Origin: Alkalibacterium olivapovliticus
GTDB lineage: Bacteria; Bacillota; Bacilli; Lactobacillales; Carnobacteriaceae_A
Assembly: GCF_003003275.1 (NCBI RefSeq)
Contig: NZ_PVTO01000002.1
Location: 1 to 64,000 of the forward strand
Reading direction: 5' to 3'
Length of the DNA: 64,000 bases
Under the pieces are notes generated by a model. The model searched no databases and was not told the DNA's origin. It saw nothing but the letters and a program-made list of their open reading frames with translations. Made by a program: the position numbers and the translations under genes. Below are positions 44,714 through 55,113 of the stretch, piece after piece (positions within the stretch are counted from its first letter, which is position 1; each line of letters opens with the position of its first letter).

Positions 44714-45694
44714 ATGACCTACTCTTCCCACCTTATAGCATTACTGAAATCCAAGTATCCAGACTGTATTCCCTTAGATGAGATCGGTCGTACTTTAACC
44801 TTGAAACAAACAGATACATCTGATTTAATCGCAGATTTGGGTGAAAAAGGCTACCCACTGAATCAGTCAAAAGAGGGTATTCGATTTGAACTTCCTCTCA
44901 TAAACAGTGATTCCATTAAAGCTGATCTGAGGACCCGTCGTATCGGTCGAAACCTGATCTTCAAGGACCGTATCCCTTCGACTAATGAGCTGGCATTAAA
45001 TAAACTAAATTCATTTTCCCATGGGGACATTATTCTGACTGATTTTCAGACCAATGGAAAAGGAAGGATGGGCAGGAACTGGCAGGCCAGTTTAGGAAAA
45101 TCCATTGCGCTTTCAATTGTTCTAAAACCGGCTATCGAAAATAAGCAAGCTGTGCTTCTTACACAACTAACAGCTGCAGCTCTATCCAAAGCTATTGATC
45201 AGATTACACACAGCTCCATTAAATGGCCGAATGATATGATTGTTAACAGCAAAAAAGTGGCTGGGATTTTGACCGAGTCACATTTCAGCGGATCTTCTCT
45301 TGAGGGGATCGTAATCGGTGTAGGTATTAACACCAATATGTCAACTGAAGATATAGATAACAATCTCCGATCAAAAGCCACCTCTTTACTTATCGAGACG
45401 CAGAAAATAGTAGATCCCAATAGTCTGATTACGTCTTTCATCCAGTGGTTCGACGAGTTATATTCCAGCTGGGAACTGACAAATGACAGCTCTCCATTTA
45501 TCTCGATATGTAAAGAAAAATCGATTCTAATGAACCGGGAAATTATCGTACGCAGCGGTGAAATGAACAGACCCGGCAAAGTGGTGGATATCAACCCTCT
45601 TGGAGAATTAATTATAAAGTACGCAGGCCAAGATTCTCTCGAAAGTCTTCAGACTATGGATTTTTCTATCAGAGGAAAAGACAGCTATATTTAA
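44714..45694 (+). CDS. birA: Biotin--[acetyl-CoA-carboxylase] ligase / biotin repressor BirA
   Basis: BirA attaches biotin to carboxylase subunits and may repress biotin genes (326 aa). An N-terminal winged-helix domain (about residues 1-65) is followed by the ligase domain. There, NGKGRMGRNW is the biotinyl-AMP loop and KWPNDMIV is the conserved KWPND motif. A C-terminal SH3-like domain ends the protein. AAAGGAG precedes the ATG. The gene is divergent from rnjB and convergent with pnp. Confidence 0.95.
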   Translation: MTYSSHLIALLKSKYPDCIPLDEIGRTLTLKQTDTSDLIADLGEKGYPLNQSKEGIRFELPLINSDSIKADLRTRRIGRNLIFKDRIPSTNELALNKLNSFSHGDIILTDFQTNGKGRMGRNWQASLGKSIALSIVLKPAIENKQAVLLTQLTAAALSKAIDQITHSSIKWPNDMIVNSKKVAGILTESHFSGSSLEGIVIGVGINTNMSTEDIDNNLRSKATSLLIETQKIVDPNSLITSFIQWFDELYSSWELTNDSSPFISICKEKSILMNREIIVRSGEMNRPGKVVDINPLGELIIKYAGQDSLESLQTMDFSIRGKDSYI

Positions 45695-45708
45695 TGCTGA
45701 GAACAACA

Positions 45709-45763
45709 AAAAACACACTTCCTCAGATTCCGCCATTCCCGAATCTTAAAGAAAGTGTGTTTT
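45709..45763. terminator. Bidirectional terminator between birA and pnp
   Basis: AAACACACTT (45711-45720) pairs with AAGTGTGTTT (45753-45762), with an inner AGATTC/GAATCT stem. T runs flank both sides, so it serves the convergent genes. Confidence 0.9.
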
Positions 45764-45777
45764 AGTGTTTAACCTAT

Positions 45778-47907
45778 TTAAACGTTGTCCGTGTCACTAT
45801 TATTATTCAGTTCGTCTAAAACAGCTTTACGAGAAAGGTTGACTCGCCCTCTGTCGTCAATTTCTGTAACCTTAACGTCGAAAGTATCTCCTACTGAGAA
45901 TTCTTTAGCCACGTCTTTGATGTATTTGTCAGATAATTCAGAAACATGGACTAAGCCATCTGTCCCTTTAATAATTTCAACAAATGCACCGAATTTTTCA
46001 ATTCGTTTAATCGTTCCAGTATAAACTTTCCCGATTTCAACTTCTTCTGTTAATTCTTCGATAATTTCGATTGCTCTCTTGATGCCTTCAGCATCTTGAC
46101 CGTAAATCGACACATTACCTTCTTCATCAATGTCAATTTTAACATTCGTCTCATCGATGATGCTGTTGATCGTTTCTCCACCTTTACCAATAACCACTTT
46201 GATTTGAGTCGGCTTGATTTTAATGGATTCGATCTTCGGCGCGTATTGATTCAATTCTTTACGTGGTTCGCTGATAGCTTCCTCGATATTATCAAGAATT
46301 TCCAGACGGGCCTGTTTGGCTTGAACAAGTGCTTCTTCTAGAATGTCTTTAGTGATTCCTTCTATCTTGATATCCATCTGTAAAGCAGTGATCCCTTTTC
46401 TGGTACCGGCTACTTTAAAGTCCATATCTCCAAGGTGATCTTCCAGACCTTGTATATCAGTCAGTACAGTATAGTTACTGCCTTCCATAACAAGCCCCAT
46501 TGCGATTCCACCTACAGGTGCTTTAATTGGTACTCCGGCATCCATCAATGCAAGCGAACCGGCAGAGATACTTGCCTGAGAGGAAGACCCGTTTGATTCC
46601 AGTACTTCAGCAACTAAACGAATTGTATAAGGGAAGTCAACCTCATTAGGAATGATATAAGATAACGCTCTTTCACCAAGTGCTCCATGCCCAATTTCAC
46701 GACGGCCTGGTCCTCTGACTGGTCCAGTTTCTCCTACCGAGTACTGAGGGAAATTATAGTGATGGATAAATCGTTTACTGTCTTCACTGCCTAATCCATC
46801 GATGATCTGATGTTCGTTAAGCGGTCCTAGAGTCGCAACAGACAACGCTTGAGTCTGACCTCTAGTAAATAATCCTGATCCGTGAACGCGTGGTAAAATA
46901 GCTACTTCGGATTCAAGTGGACGGATTTCATCTACTTTACGGCCATCAGGTCTCGTATTTTCTTCAGTAATCAGGCGACGGACTTCATCTTTTTCCATTC
47001 CGTCAACGATTGATTTTACATCTTTGATAACAGAATCAACATCAGGTGAATCCAGATATTCTGATTCGTACGTTTCAATTATATGCTGCTTCAATGCTCC
47101 TGTTTTTTCGGCTCTTTCCTGTTTATCAAATGTCTGAATCGCTTCTTTCATCTGATCGTTGAATTTACCGACAATTTCATTTTTGAGGTCTGTGTCAGGT
47201 AATAACAATGTGACTTCCATTTTTTCCTGTCCGACCGCTTTTACGATTTCTTCCTGGAATGCACATAATTCTTTGATTGCTTCATGACCGAACATCAATG
47301 CCTCTAGCATATCTTCTTCAGCTACTTGATCGGCTCCACTTTCGACCATGTTTATCGCATCTTTAGTTCCGGCAACGATCAATTCGATGTCCGTTTTTTC
47401 TGTTTCTTCTTCTGTTGGATTAATGATGAATTTTCCATCTACGCGTCCAACCGTTACTCCTGCAATAGGTCCGTTAAATGGGATATCAGAAATGCATAGA
47501 GCTAATGATGATCCGAACATGGCTGACATCTCCGGAGAGTTATCAGGGTTTACAGACATAACAGTATTATATACTTGAACATCATTTCTAAATCCTTCAG
47601 CAAACATCGGACGCAGAGGACGGTCGATCAGACGAGCAGTTAGTGTTGCATTTTCAGAAGGGCGGCCTTCACGCTTGATAAATCCACCAGGAATTTTACC
47701 AACTGAGTACATTTTTTCCTCATAAACCACCATTAATGGGAAAAAAGGCATTGAACTTGGTTTCTTACTTCCAACAGCTGCAGTAAGGACTACAGTATCT
47801 TCATATCGGACCAAAACAGCTCCATTGGCCTGCTTAGCCATTTGCCCGATCTCAGCAGTCAATTCTCTGCCGCCAATCTTAGTTTTGAAAACTTGTTTGT
47901 TTGACAT
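45778..47907 (-). CDS. pnp: Polyribonucleotide nucleotidyltransferase (PNPase)
   Basis: PNPase is a phosphorolytic 3'-5' exoribonuclease of the degradosome (709 aa). It has two RNase PH domains, the second carrying [14 protein letters not shown] and the active-site segment around GLVMEG. A KH domain ([13 protein letters not shown]) and a C-terminal S1 domain ([20 protein letters not shown]) follow. I choose the ATG at 47907, with AAGGAGAG 6-7 nt upstream; a frame from 47949 would read into the leader hairpin. It is downstream of rpsO, as in most bacteria. Confidence 0.96.
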   Translation of the reverse strand: MSNKQVFKTKIGGRELTAEIGQMAKQANGAVLVRYEDTVVLTAAVGSKKPSSMPFFPLMVVYEEKMYSVGKIPGGFIKREGRPSENATLTARLIDRPLRPMFAEGFRNDVQVYNTVMSVNPDNSPEMSAMFGSSLALCISDIPFNGPIAGVTVGRVDGKFIINPTEEETEKTDIELIVAGTKDAINMVESGADQVAEEDMLEALMFGHEAIKELCAFQEEIVKAVGQEKMEVTLLLPDTDLKNEIVGKFNDQMKEAIQTFDKQERAEKTGALKQHIIETYESEYLDSPDVDSVIKDVKSIVDGMEKDEVRRLITEENTRPDGRKVDEIRPLESEVAILPRVHGSGLFTRGQTQALSVATLGPLNEHQIIDGLGSEDSKRFIHHYNFPQYSVGETGPVRGPGRREIGHGALGERALSYIIPNEVDFPYTIRLVAEVLESNGSSSQASISAGSLALMDAGVPIKAPVGGIAMGLVMEGSNYTVLTDIQGLEDHLGDMDFKVAGTRKGITALQMDIKIEGITKDILEEALVQAKQARLEILDNIEEAISEPRKELNQYAPKIESIKIKPTQIKVVIGKGGETINSIIDETNVKIDIDEEGNVSIYGQDAEGIKRAIEIIEELTEEVEIGKVYTGTIKRIEKFGAFVEIIKGTDGLVHVSELSDKYIKDVAKEFSVGDTFDVKVTEIDDRGRVNLSRKAVLDELNNNSDTDNV

Positions 47908-47923
47908 AGTACTCTCCTTTGTT

Positions 47924-48009
47924 TTCAGGAAGCCTAACCTACTAGACAAATGTCAATAGACTTGTTTAAGCCTTCTCACATTTGTATAGTAGACAAATAA
48001 GCTCCTGAA
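47924..48009 (-). promoter_or_regulatory. Long stem-loop in the pnp leader
   Basis: TTCAGGA (47924-47930) pairs with TCCTGAA (48003-48009), and CTACTAGACAAATGT (47939-47953) pairs with ACATTTGTATAGTAG (47978-47992) with one mismatch. The stem ends just before the pnp Shine-Dalgarno. A minus-strand TATAAT at 48025-48020 would start transcription right at its 5' foot. It recalls the E. coli pnp leader stem that RNase III cuts during PNPase autoregulation; here that role is inference. Confidence 0.7.
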
Positions 48010-48028
48010 TTTTATTTAAATTATAAAG

Positions 48029-48055
48029 AAAGCGAGATTCCTAAGAATCCCGCTC
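48029..48055 (-). terminator. Terminator of rpsO
   Basis: AGCGGGATTC (48055-48044 region) pairs with GAATCTCGCT (one G-U) around a 4-nt loop. TTCTTTAT follows on the minus strand. A second small hairpin, GACGAT/ATCGTC at 48100-48116, lies between it and the rpsO stop. Confidence 0.82.
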
Positions 48056-48144
48056 TAAATATCTTAGTTTAATTAGTTCAATCAGATGTATTCATTCCAG
48101 ACGATAATCTATCGTCCCGGAAAAGACTATATGATTTAAACAAA

Positions 48145-48414
48145 TTAACGACGTAAACCAAGTCTTTTAATCAATTCACGGTAACGAGTAATGTCTTTGT
48201 TACGTAAATAAGCTAAAAGGTTACGACGGTGACCAATTTTTTTCATTAGTCCACGCATTGAATGAAAATCTTTTTTGTGTCTTTTAGCATGTTCATTCAA
48301 TTCATTAATCTCAGCTGTCAATACTGCGATTTGCACTTCAGGTGATCCAGTATCCCCTTCATGTCGTGCGTAATCTGTAATGATCTGTTGTTTTTCTTCT
48401 TGAGAAACTGCCAT
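48145..48414 (-). CDS. rpsO: 30S ribosomal protein S15
   Basis: S15 is a small-subunit protein binding central 16S rRNA (89 aa, exact family length). It begins [12 protein letters not shown] and contains [14 protein letters not shown] and the [17 protein letters not shown] rRNA-binding segment. The ATG at 48414 has AGAGGTGG 6 nt upstream; the longer frame from 48513 is spurious. It is separated from pnp by a terminator. Confidence 0.97.
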   Translation of the reverse strand: MAVSQEEKQQIITDYARHEGDTGSPEVQIAVLTAEINELNEHAKRHKKDFHSMRGLMKKIGHRRNLLAYLRNKDITRYRELIKRLGLRR

Positions 48415-48445
48415 TTGTTCCACCTCTTTCCTGATTATGAATCCA

Positions 48446-48485
48446 TTTACTGAGTAAGCGTTGGTGAAACGACAAACCAAGTAAA
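48446..48485 (-). promoter_or_regulatory. Stem-loop in the rpsO leader (possible S15 autoregulatory site)
   Basis: TTTACT (48446-48451) pairs with AGTAAA (48480-48485), with an inner TTGGT/ACCAA stem. It lies about 30-70 nt upstream of the rpsO start. S15 represses its own translation by binding leader structures in several bacteria. The fold here is only suggestive. Confidence 0.4.
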
Positions 48486-48552
48486 GGTCTTTGTGTAAGA
48501 TTGCTCTCAACACTGTATAAATGTTACATGATTATCAAAGAAAAATCAAGCC

Positions 48553-49179
48553 TCAAGACCAACTTTCAGGACTGTTTTTCCATTTCTCCAAAGCATCCAG
48601 GTCTTCTTCCTCTATCATGCTGGACTGTAATGCTGCCTGTACCAGACTTGTATAAGTTGTAACAGTGTGGAACTCAATATTTAAATCATCAAATGCACTC
48701 TGGCCTAAAGATAATTCATAAGTAAATATAGCAGCAACTCCCAGAACATCTGCTCCTTCAGTTTTTGCAATGTTTACTGCATCTATAACACTTTGCCCTG
48801 TTGAAATGAGATCTTCGATCACAACCAGTTTTGCTCCTGGTTCAAACGTTCCTTCTATCTGTTTTCCCGTACCGTGTTTCTTTGCTTCACTTCGAATATA
48901 AACCATAGGAAGGTTCAGTCGATCCGCAACCCATGCCGCATGTGGAATACCTGCCGTTGCCGTCCCTGCTATAACTTCTGTATCAGGATAGTATGTCTTT
49001 ATCATATTAACAAGGGCATTAATGATCTGATTTCTCACTTCGGGAAAGCTCATAGTCAATCGGTTGTCACAGTAGATAGGGCTTTTCAGCCCACTTGTCC
49101 ATGTATATGGCTGTTTTGGTCTGATATTGACCGCACCGATTCTTAATAACTCCTGAGGTATAGTCTGATTCTCTGTCAT
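48553..49179 (-). CDS. pyrE: Orotate phosphoribosyltransferase
   Basis: PyrE makes orotidine-5'-phosphate from orotate and PRPP (208 aa). The PRPP-binding loop reads LVVIEDLISTGQS. YIRSEAKKHGTGKQIEG is the conserved flexible catalytic segment. It lies 4 nt after pyrF and is the last gene of the pyrimidine operon. I could not find a convincing terminator behind it. Confidence 0.96.
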   Translation of the reverse strand: MTENQTIPQELLRIGAVNIRPKQPYTWTSGLKSPIYCDNRLTMSFPEVRNQIINALVNMIKTYYPDTEVIAGTATAGIPHAAWVADRLNLPMVYIRSEAKKHGTGKQIEGTFEPGAKLVVIEDLISTGQSVIDAVNIAKTEGADVLGVAAIFTYELSLGQSAFDDLNIEFHTVTTYTSLVQAALQSSMIEEEDLDALEKWKNSPESWS

Positions 49180-49183
49180 AAGC

Positions 49184-49897
49184 TTAATTGTCCCCTTTCC
49201 ATTGTTTTAAAACTTCTGCATAGGACTCAACTGGATTTGCTGACTGTGTAATGGATCTGCCGACAACAATATGTGAAGACCCGATTTTTCTTGCCCTGTA
49301 TGGCGTTGCAACGCGATGCTGATCATGTGCACTGTCCGTCACTAAACGAATACCTGGTGTTACACGTAAAAAGTCTTTTCCCAGCTTCCTCTTTATAGCA
49401 TTTGCTTCATGAGTAGAGCATACCACACCATCTGCCTGAGCAACATGTGCCAGACTCGCATAATGAAGGACACTTTCCTCCATCGTCAAGTCAGAGTGCT
49501 GTTCTTTCCTGAGCATCTCTTCTGAAGTAGAGGTCAGCTGAGTGACAGCCAGCAGCAAGGGCCTTTGTTTATCAGCGGGAGTTCCTATGACCAGCCCTTC
49601 TCTGGCATCTTCCATCATTTTTTTTCCGCCAGCCGCATGCATGTTTATCATATCGACTCCCAGACGAGCAATGCCCGTCATCGCTTTCTTTACAGTAGTC
49701 GGGATATCATGGAGTTTGATATCCAGGAACACATCGTGTCCGGCTTCTTTAAGAGAGTAGATGATGGATGGCCCTAGCTGATAAAAAAGTTCCATTCCCA
49801 CTTTTACATTTAATTCCTGAGTCGAAAATAAGGTTAAAAACTCGTTCACTTCTCTCTCGGTGGAAAAATCCAATGCTATAATCGGCTTATTGTCCAT
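49184..49897 (-). CDS. pyrF: Orotidine 5'-phosphate decarboxylase
   Basis: PyrF decarboxylates OMP to UMP (237 aa, TIM barrel). The catalytic tetrad segment is FLDIKLHDIPTTV, with the Asp-Lys-Asp arrangement. IALDFS begins the first strand and VTPGIRL and VGRSIT lie near the phosphate site. It overlaps pyrD by 11 nt. Confidence 0.97.
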   Translation of the reverse strand: MDNKPIIALDFSTEREVNEFLTLFSTQELNVKVGMELFYQLGPSIIYSLKEAGHDVFLDIKLHDIPTTVKKAMTGIARLGVDMINMHAAGGKKMMEDAREGLVIGTPADKQRPLLLAVTQLTSTSEEMLRKEQHSDLTMEESVLHYASLAHVAQADGVVCSTHEANAIKRKLGKDFLRVTPGIRLVTDSAHDQHRVATPYRARKIGSSHIVVGRSITQSANPVESYAEVLKQWKGDN

Positions 49898-50816
49898 GGC
49901 GTTTCCCTTCTTTCACTTCCTTAATCAGTTCTTCAAGGGACTCCATTCCAAGTTCTTTCATTCGCTTAGGTAACTGGGCAATTATGTCATTCATGACGAC
50001 CGGATTTTTATAGGTTGCAGTCCCTATAGCTACAGCTGAAGCACCTGCCAGGAACATTTGGATGACGTCATCCGCTGTCTGTACCCCACCCATACCGATG
50101 ATCGGAAGGTTTACGTCGTTAGAAACCTGATAAATCATTCGAACCGCAATGGGGAAAATCCCTTCTCCCGAAAGACCTCCCATTGTGTTCCCTAGTACCG
50201 GCTTTCTAGTCGTCACATCAAAGTTCATACTTAGTACTGTATTGATCAGACTTAACCCATCAGCTCCACCAGCTTCTGCTGCTTTTGCAATAGTCACTAT
50301 ATTGGTAACATTAGGCGTAAGTTTTACATAAACTGGAACTGTTACTGCCTGCTTAACTCTTCTGGTAATACGTTCAACACTAACTGGATCCACACCGAAG
50401 GTCAGTCCACCTTCTTTTACATTTGGACAAGACACGTTCAACTCTATTGCACTAATAATATCAGACTGATTCAGTTTTTTAGCTACTTCTACAAACTCTT
50501 CTTCTGTTTCTCCTGCTACACTCCCTATTACGGGTGTTGAAAACCTTGCTAAACTGGGTAATTTCTCTGAAACAACCTTGTCAACTCCAGGATTTTTAAG
50601 CCCTACTGCATTTAACGCGCCATTTTTCAGCGGATGATACTTGGGATCAGGATTCCCTATACGAGGGTTTAAGGTGGTTGATTTCAGCACAATAGCTCCT
50701 AGAGAATTATAGTCATATAAATCATGGTACAGTTCACCGAATCCAAATGTTCCACTTGCTGGCATGATTGGATTTTTCATTGATAGTCCCGGTAAGGAAA
50801 TAGTCATATCAGTCAT
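49887..50816 (-). CDS. pyrD: Dihydroorotate dehydrogenase, class 1B catalytic subunit
   Basis: PyrD oxidises dihydroorotate to orotate using FMN (309 aa). The catalytic Cys is in ELNVSCPNVKEGG, the hallmark of class 1 enzymes. NTMGGLSGEGIFPIAVRM is the FMN-phosphate region shared with class 1B proteins. Class 1B enzymes normally work with the Fe-S/FAD subunit PyrK to use NAD+, but only 33 bp separate this gene from carB and no pyrK is present in the operon. TGGAGG precedes the ATG. Confidence 0.94.
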   Translation of the reverse strand: MTDMTISLPGLSMKNPIMPASGTFGFGELYHDLYDYNSLGAIVLKSTTLNPRIGNPDPKYHPLKNGALNAVGLKNPGVDKVVSEKLPSLARFSTPVIGSVAGETEEEFVEVAKKLNQSDIISAIELNVSCPNVKEGGLTFGVDPVSVERITRRVKQAVTVPVYVKLTPNVTNIVTIAKAAEAGGADGLSLINTVLSMNFDVTTRKPVLGNTMGGLSGEGIFPIAVRMIYQVSNDVNLPIIGMGGVQTADDVIQMFLAGASAVAIGTATYKNPVVMNDIIAQLPKRMKELGMESLEELIKEVKEGKRHGQ

Positions 50817-50849
50817 TCGATTGCCTCCATTTAATTAGTTGTCAAAAGT

Positions 50850-53800
50850 TTATAAAGCAGCAGTCATGAATGTTTTGGATTCTAAAACGCTGATGATGGC
50901 TGATACAGTATCCAGTGAAGTCATTAATGGAATGCCTTTTTCAATAGATGCTTTTCTTATGGATACACCGTCTTGCATGGCATCGATATTTTTACCCATG
51001 GTATTGACTACAAGGTCCACTTGATCCGACATGATGACTTCTAAAATAGACTGGTCACTGTCATTAGCTGATTTATGAATGGCTTCAGCTGGAATGCCAG
51101 CCTCATTGAATGCGTCCGCTGTTCCTTTAGTCGCTACAATCAGATACCCAATTTCATGGAATCGTTTTGCCAAATCGACTGCTTCCTGTTTGTCTTCATC
51201 TGATACAGTAAAGACTACTTTCCCATGATCCGGCAAATGCATATCACTTGCTTCAAAAGCTTTATATAAAGCTTTTTCAAGCGTACTGTCACTCCCCATC
51301 ACTTCACCAGTTGATTTCATCTCAGGTCCAAGTGTCGCATCTACTTTATGCAGTTTAGAGAAGCTGAACACAGGTGCTTTAACGTGGACAAGATTTGGTG
51401 TATTAAACAATCCGGGCTCATACCCTTGTTCTATAATTGACTCGCCTAATATGGCCTTTGTCGCGACCTGAGCCATAGGAATCCCTGTTACCTTACTTAA
51501 AAAAGGCAATGTTCGACTGGCCCTTGGATTTACTTCGATTACATAAACGATCTCTTCATGTATAACAAATTGAATGTTCATGAGCCCCAAGCAGTTGAGG
51601 CCTGCACTTAATTTTTCAGTGTAGTCGACTATTGTGTCGATTGTTTTCTGTGTTAATCGCTGCGGAGGATAGACTGCCATTGAGTCACCAGAATGGACAC
51701 CGGAACGTTCGATATGTTCCATTATTCCAGGAATGAGGACATTCTCCCCATCACATATTGCATCGACTTCCACTTCTTCCCCAATCAGATAACGGTCGAT
51801 CAGGACTGGATGGTCTGATGATATTTTAACGGCATCATTCATGTATCTTGATAAATCTTTGGCATTATCGACTATCTGCATCCCTCTTCCACCTAATACG
51901 TAGCTTGGACGAACAAGTACGGGGTAGCTGATTCTTTCAGCTATGATAAGCGCCTCTTTTTCGTTAGTTGCTGTGCTGCCTTCTGGTTGAAGGATGTTGA
52001 GTTCATTCAATGCTTTCTCAAAAGCATTTCGGTTCTCAGCTCGGTCCAGATCTTCGACAGTCGTTCCTAATATTTTTACGCCAAGTTTTTCAAGCGGCTC
52101 AGCTAAATTGATCGCTGTCTGACCGCCAAATTGTACAATGACCCCTTTGGGCTTCTCCAGTTTGATGACATTCATAACATCTTCTACAGTCAGTGGTTCG
52201 AAATAAAGCTTATCAGAAATCGAAAAATCAGTGGACACTGTTTCCGGATTGTTATTCATGATGATGGCTTCATAACCAGCTGCTTGAATAGCTTTGACAG
52301 AATGAACTGTTGCATAGTCAAATTCAACGCCCTGTCCGATTCTTATCGGCCCAGACCCTAATACTAATATGGATTCCTTCTCCGTTACCATGCTTTCTTG
52401 TTCTTCCTCATACGTACTGTAGAAATATGGTGTTGACGAATCAAATTCAGCTGCGCAAGTATCCACTGTCTTGAATACTGGTTGTATACCTTTTTCTTCT
52501 CTTAAAAGACTGATTTCTTGTTCCGTCATATCCCATAACCCTGCAACAGCTGAGTCAGAAAATCCGTATTGTTTAGCATATAAAAGCTGATCAACGTCAT
52601 TTTTACTGTTTTTTAACTGGTCCTCTATTTCAACTATATGCAGAAGTTTGTCTAAAAAGAAGAGATCGATTTTTGTTAATTCAGCTAGCTCTTCGATTGA
52701 GTAACCTCTTCTAATTGCTTCTATCAGATAGAACAGACGATCATCCTGAGCTTTGACCGTTTTAGCAATCAGTTGATCCTCACTCAATGTTTTCAGACTT
52801 TCCAGTTCCAGATGACTGACCCCTATCTCTAAAGAACGGACTGCCTTTAAAAGGCTCTCTTCAATGGTACGACCAATAGCCATGACTTCTCCTGTTGCTT
52901 TCATTTGAGTCGTTAGAGTACGGTCTCCTGATTCGAATTTGTCAAATGGCCATCTGGGAATCTTGGCTACTACGTAATCAAGTGCTGGCTCAAATTGAGC
53001 ATAAGTTGTCTGAGTGACTGGGTTTTTCATTTCATCCAGTGTCAGTCCAATTGCAATCTTCGCTGCCAGTTTTGCAATTGGATACCCTGTTGCTTTACTC
53101 GCTAAAGCAGATGATCGGCTGACTCTTGGATTTACTTCTATAATAAAGTAATTAAAACTGTCAGGATCAAGCGCTAACTGAACATTACACCCACCTTCGA
53201 TTTTTAAAGCACGAATAATTTTTAGCGAGGCATCTCTGAGCATCTGATACTCTTTATCTGTCAAAGTCTGACTTGGCGCTATAACGATGGAATCTCCTGT
53301 GTGTATACCGACTGGGTCAATATTTTCCATATTACATACGACCATCGCATTGTCCTCATGGTCTCTCATTACTTCGTATTCAATTTCTTTGTATCCGGCA
53401 ATACTTCTTTCAACCAGACACTGATGAGCCGGTGATAACTTTATCCCGTTAGCGACAATTTCTCTCAGTTCACTTTCGTTGTCACATAACCCTCCACCTG
53501 TGCCTCCCATTGTGAAAGCCGGACGAACAATCAGGGGATAGCCGATTTCATTTGCGAAGTCAACAGCCTCTTCTACGGTATGGATAATGTCACTATCCGG
53601 AACAGGTTCGTTCAGTTCACGCATCAGCTGACGGAACAAATCACGGTCTTCAGCCTGGTTAATGGCAGATAATTTAGTGCCTAAAAGTTCAATGTCCAGT
53701 TCTTCAAGTATGCCTGCTGCATCCAGCTGAATAGCCATATTGAGTCCCATTTGTCCTCCCAGAGTCGGCAGGATAGCATCCGGACGTTCTTTACGCAGTA

Positions 53801-54029
53801 TTTTAGAAATAAATTCCAGCGTAAGTGGTTCTATATAAACTTTATCTGCTATTTCTTTATCTGTCATGATTGTAGCAGGATTGGAATTAACCAGGACAAC
53901 TTCGTATCCTTCTTCTCTCAGTGCGAGGCAGGCTTGCGTTCCTGCATAATCAAATTCGGCTGCCTGACCTATAATAATGGGGCCGGAGCCAATAACTAGA
54001 ATTCGTTTTATGTCTGTTCTTTTAGGCAT
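50850..54029 (-). CDS. carB: Carbamoyl phosphate synthase large subunit
   Basis: CarB makes carbamoyl phosphate from bicarbonate, ammonia and ATP (1059 aa). Two homologous ATP-grasp halves are clear: [20 protein letters not shown] at the start and [20 protein letters not shown] near residue 560. A C-terminal MGS-like allosteric domain follows (from about residue 930). It overlaps the carA stop by 8 nt. The placement inside a PyrR-controlled operon marks it as the pyrimidine-linked copy. Confidence 0.97.
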   Translation of the reverse strand: MPKRTDIKRILVIGSGPIIIGQAAEFDYAGTQACLALREEGYEVVLVNSNPATIMTDKEIADKVYIEPLTLEFISKILRKERPDAILPTLGGQMGLNMAIQLDAAGILEELDIELLGTKLSAINQAEDRDLFRQLMRELNEPVPDSDIIHTVEEAVDFANEIGYPLIVRPAFTMGGTGGGLCDNESELREIVANGIKLSPAHQCLVERSIAGYKEIEYEVMRDHEDNAMVVCNMENIDPVGIHTGDSIVIAPSQTLTDKEYQMLRDASLKIIRALKIEGGCNVQLALDPDSFNYFIIEVNPRVSRSSALASKATGYPIAKLAAKIAIGLTLDEMKNPVTQTTYAQFEPALDYVVAKIPRWPFDKFESGDRTLTTQMKATGEVMAIGRTIEESLLKAVRSLEIGVSHLELESLKTLSEDQLIAKTVKAQDDRLFYLIEAIRRGYSIEELAELTKIDLFFLDKLLHIVEIEDQLKNSKNDVDQLLYAKQYGFSDSAVAGLWDMTEQEISLLREEKGIQPVFKTVDTCAAEFDSSTPYFYSTYEEEQESMVTEKESILVLGSGPIRIGQGVEFDYATVHSVKAIQAAGYEAIIMNNNPETVSTDFSISDKLYFEPLTVEDVMNVIKLEKPKGVIVQFGGQTAINLAEPLEKLGVKILGTTVEDLDRAENRNAFEKALNELNILQPEGSTATNEKEALIIAERISYPVLVRPSYVLGGRGMQIVDNAKDLSRYMNDAVKISSDHPVLIDRYLIGEEVEVDAICDGENVLIPGIMEHIERSGVHSGDSMAVYPPQRLTQKTIDTIVDYTEKLSAGLNCLGLMNIQFVIHEEIVYVIEVNPRASRTLPFLSKVTGIPMAQVATKAILGESIIEQGYEPGLFNTPNLVHVKAPVFSFSKLHKVDATLGPEMKSTGEVMGSDSTLEKALYKAFEASDMHLPDHGKVVFTVSDEDKQEAVDLAKRFHEIGYLIVATKGTADAFNEAGIPAEAIHKSANDSDQSILEVIMSDQVDLVVNTMGKNIDAMQDGVSIRKASIEKGIPLMTSLDTVSAIISVLESKTFMTAAL

Positions 54030-55113
54030 CTCTGTTTTCCACCTTCCAAGCGTCCATTAATTCAATAAACTGATCAAACAATCCGGCAGCATCATGAGGC
54101 CCAGGAGCTGCATCAGGATGATACTGAACACTGAAAACCGGATGATGACGGTGTCTTAACCCTTCAACCGTTTCATCATTTATCTCAATGTGTGTCACCA
54201 TCAGTTTATCTTTATCAACTGACTCTTCTGAAACGGCATAGCCATGGTTTTGAGAAGTAAAATCAATTTTACCCGTCGCGATTTCCCGCACAGGATGGTT
54301 AAACCCTCTATGACCAAAATTCATTTTGTACGTCTCAGCTCCATTTGCCAGAGCAATCAGCTGATGTCCAAGACAAATCCCAAAGATAGGAACATGTTTC
54401 TGAAGCTCCCTCACCATTTCGTGTGCATAAGGTAAATCTTTCGGATCACCAGGCCCGTTAGTGAGCATAACCCCGTCCGGATTCAAATTCAGAATCGTTT
54501 CAGCTTTTGTATCATGGGGTAACACTGTCACATGACAGTCTCTTTTATTCAGTTCGTGCAATATACTATGCTTCAGTCCGTAATCAACAACCACCACTTT
54601 CCGTCCATTTTGTGGACTGACATAGGGTTGTGTGGTTGATACTTGCTCGACCTGATTCGTTGGCAGCTCTGCTTGAGACAACTGATATGTAATCTCCTCG
54701 ATCGGTCGTGAATCATCAGTTAAAATAGCTTTCATTGCGCCATGTTCTCTAATAACACGTGTCAGTCTTCTAGTGTCTACACCTGTTAGTCCGGGAATAT
54801 CTTTTTCTTTTAGAAATTCATCAAGGTTCATCTGACTTCTCCAGTTAGACGGTCTTCTGGCAAATTCCTTGACGATCACTGCTCTCGTAGTTGGGAATAT
54901 AGATTCGTAGTCATCTCTGTTTATTCCTGCATTTCCAATTAAAGGAAAGGTAAACGTCAATAACTGCCCATTGTAGGACTGGTCTGTAATAGATTCCTGG
55001 TAGCCTGTCATGCCGGTATTGAACACCACTTCACCAATCGTTTCTTTGTCGGATCCAAATCCATAGCCTTTAAAAACAGACCCATCTTCCAATACTAGTA
55101 GTCTTTTCTTCAT
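54022..55113 (-). CDS. carA: Carbamoyl phosphate synthase small subunit
   Basis: CarA is the glutaminase subunit that feeds ammonia to CarB (363 aa). The N-terminal domain begins [15 protein letters not shown]. The class I amidotransferase domain has the nucleophile in FGICLGHQL, the NHGYAVSE loop, and the His-Glu pair in [10 protein letters not shown] (here Asp-Ala in place of Glu-Ala, as in several Firmicutes). It overlaps the pyrC stop as ATGA, with AGGAGG upstream. Confidence 0.96.
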   Translation of the reverse strand: MKKRLLVLEDGSVFKGYGFGSDKETIGEVVFNTGMTGYQESITDQSYNGQLLTFTFPLIGNAGINRDDYESIFPTTRAVIVKEFARRPSNWRSQMNLDEFLKEKDIPGLTGVDTRRLTRVIREHGAMKAILTDDSRPIEEITYQLSQAELPTNQVEQVSTTQPYVSPQNGRKVVVVDYGLKHSILHELNKRDCHVTVLPHDTKAETILNLNPDGVMLTNGPGDPKDLPYAHEMVRELQKHVPIFGICLGHQLIALANGAETYKMNFGHRGFNHPVREIATGKIDFTSQNHGYAVSEESVDKDKLMVTHIEINDETVEGLRHRHHPVFSVQYHPDAAPGPHDAAGLFDQFIELMDAWKVENRDA

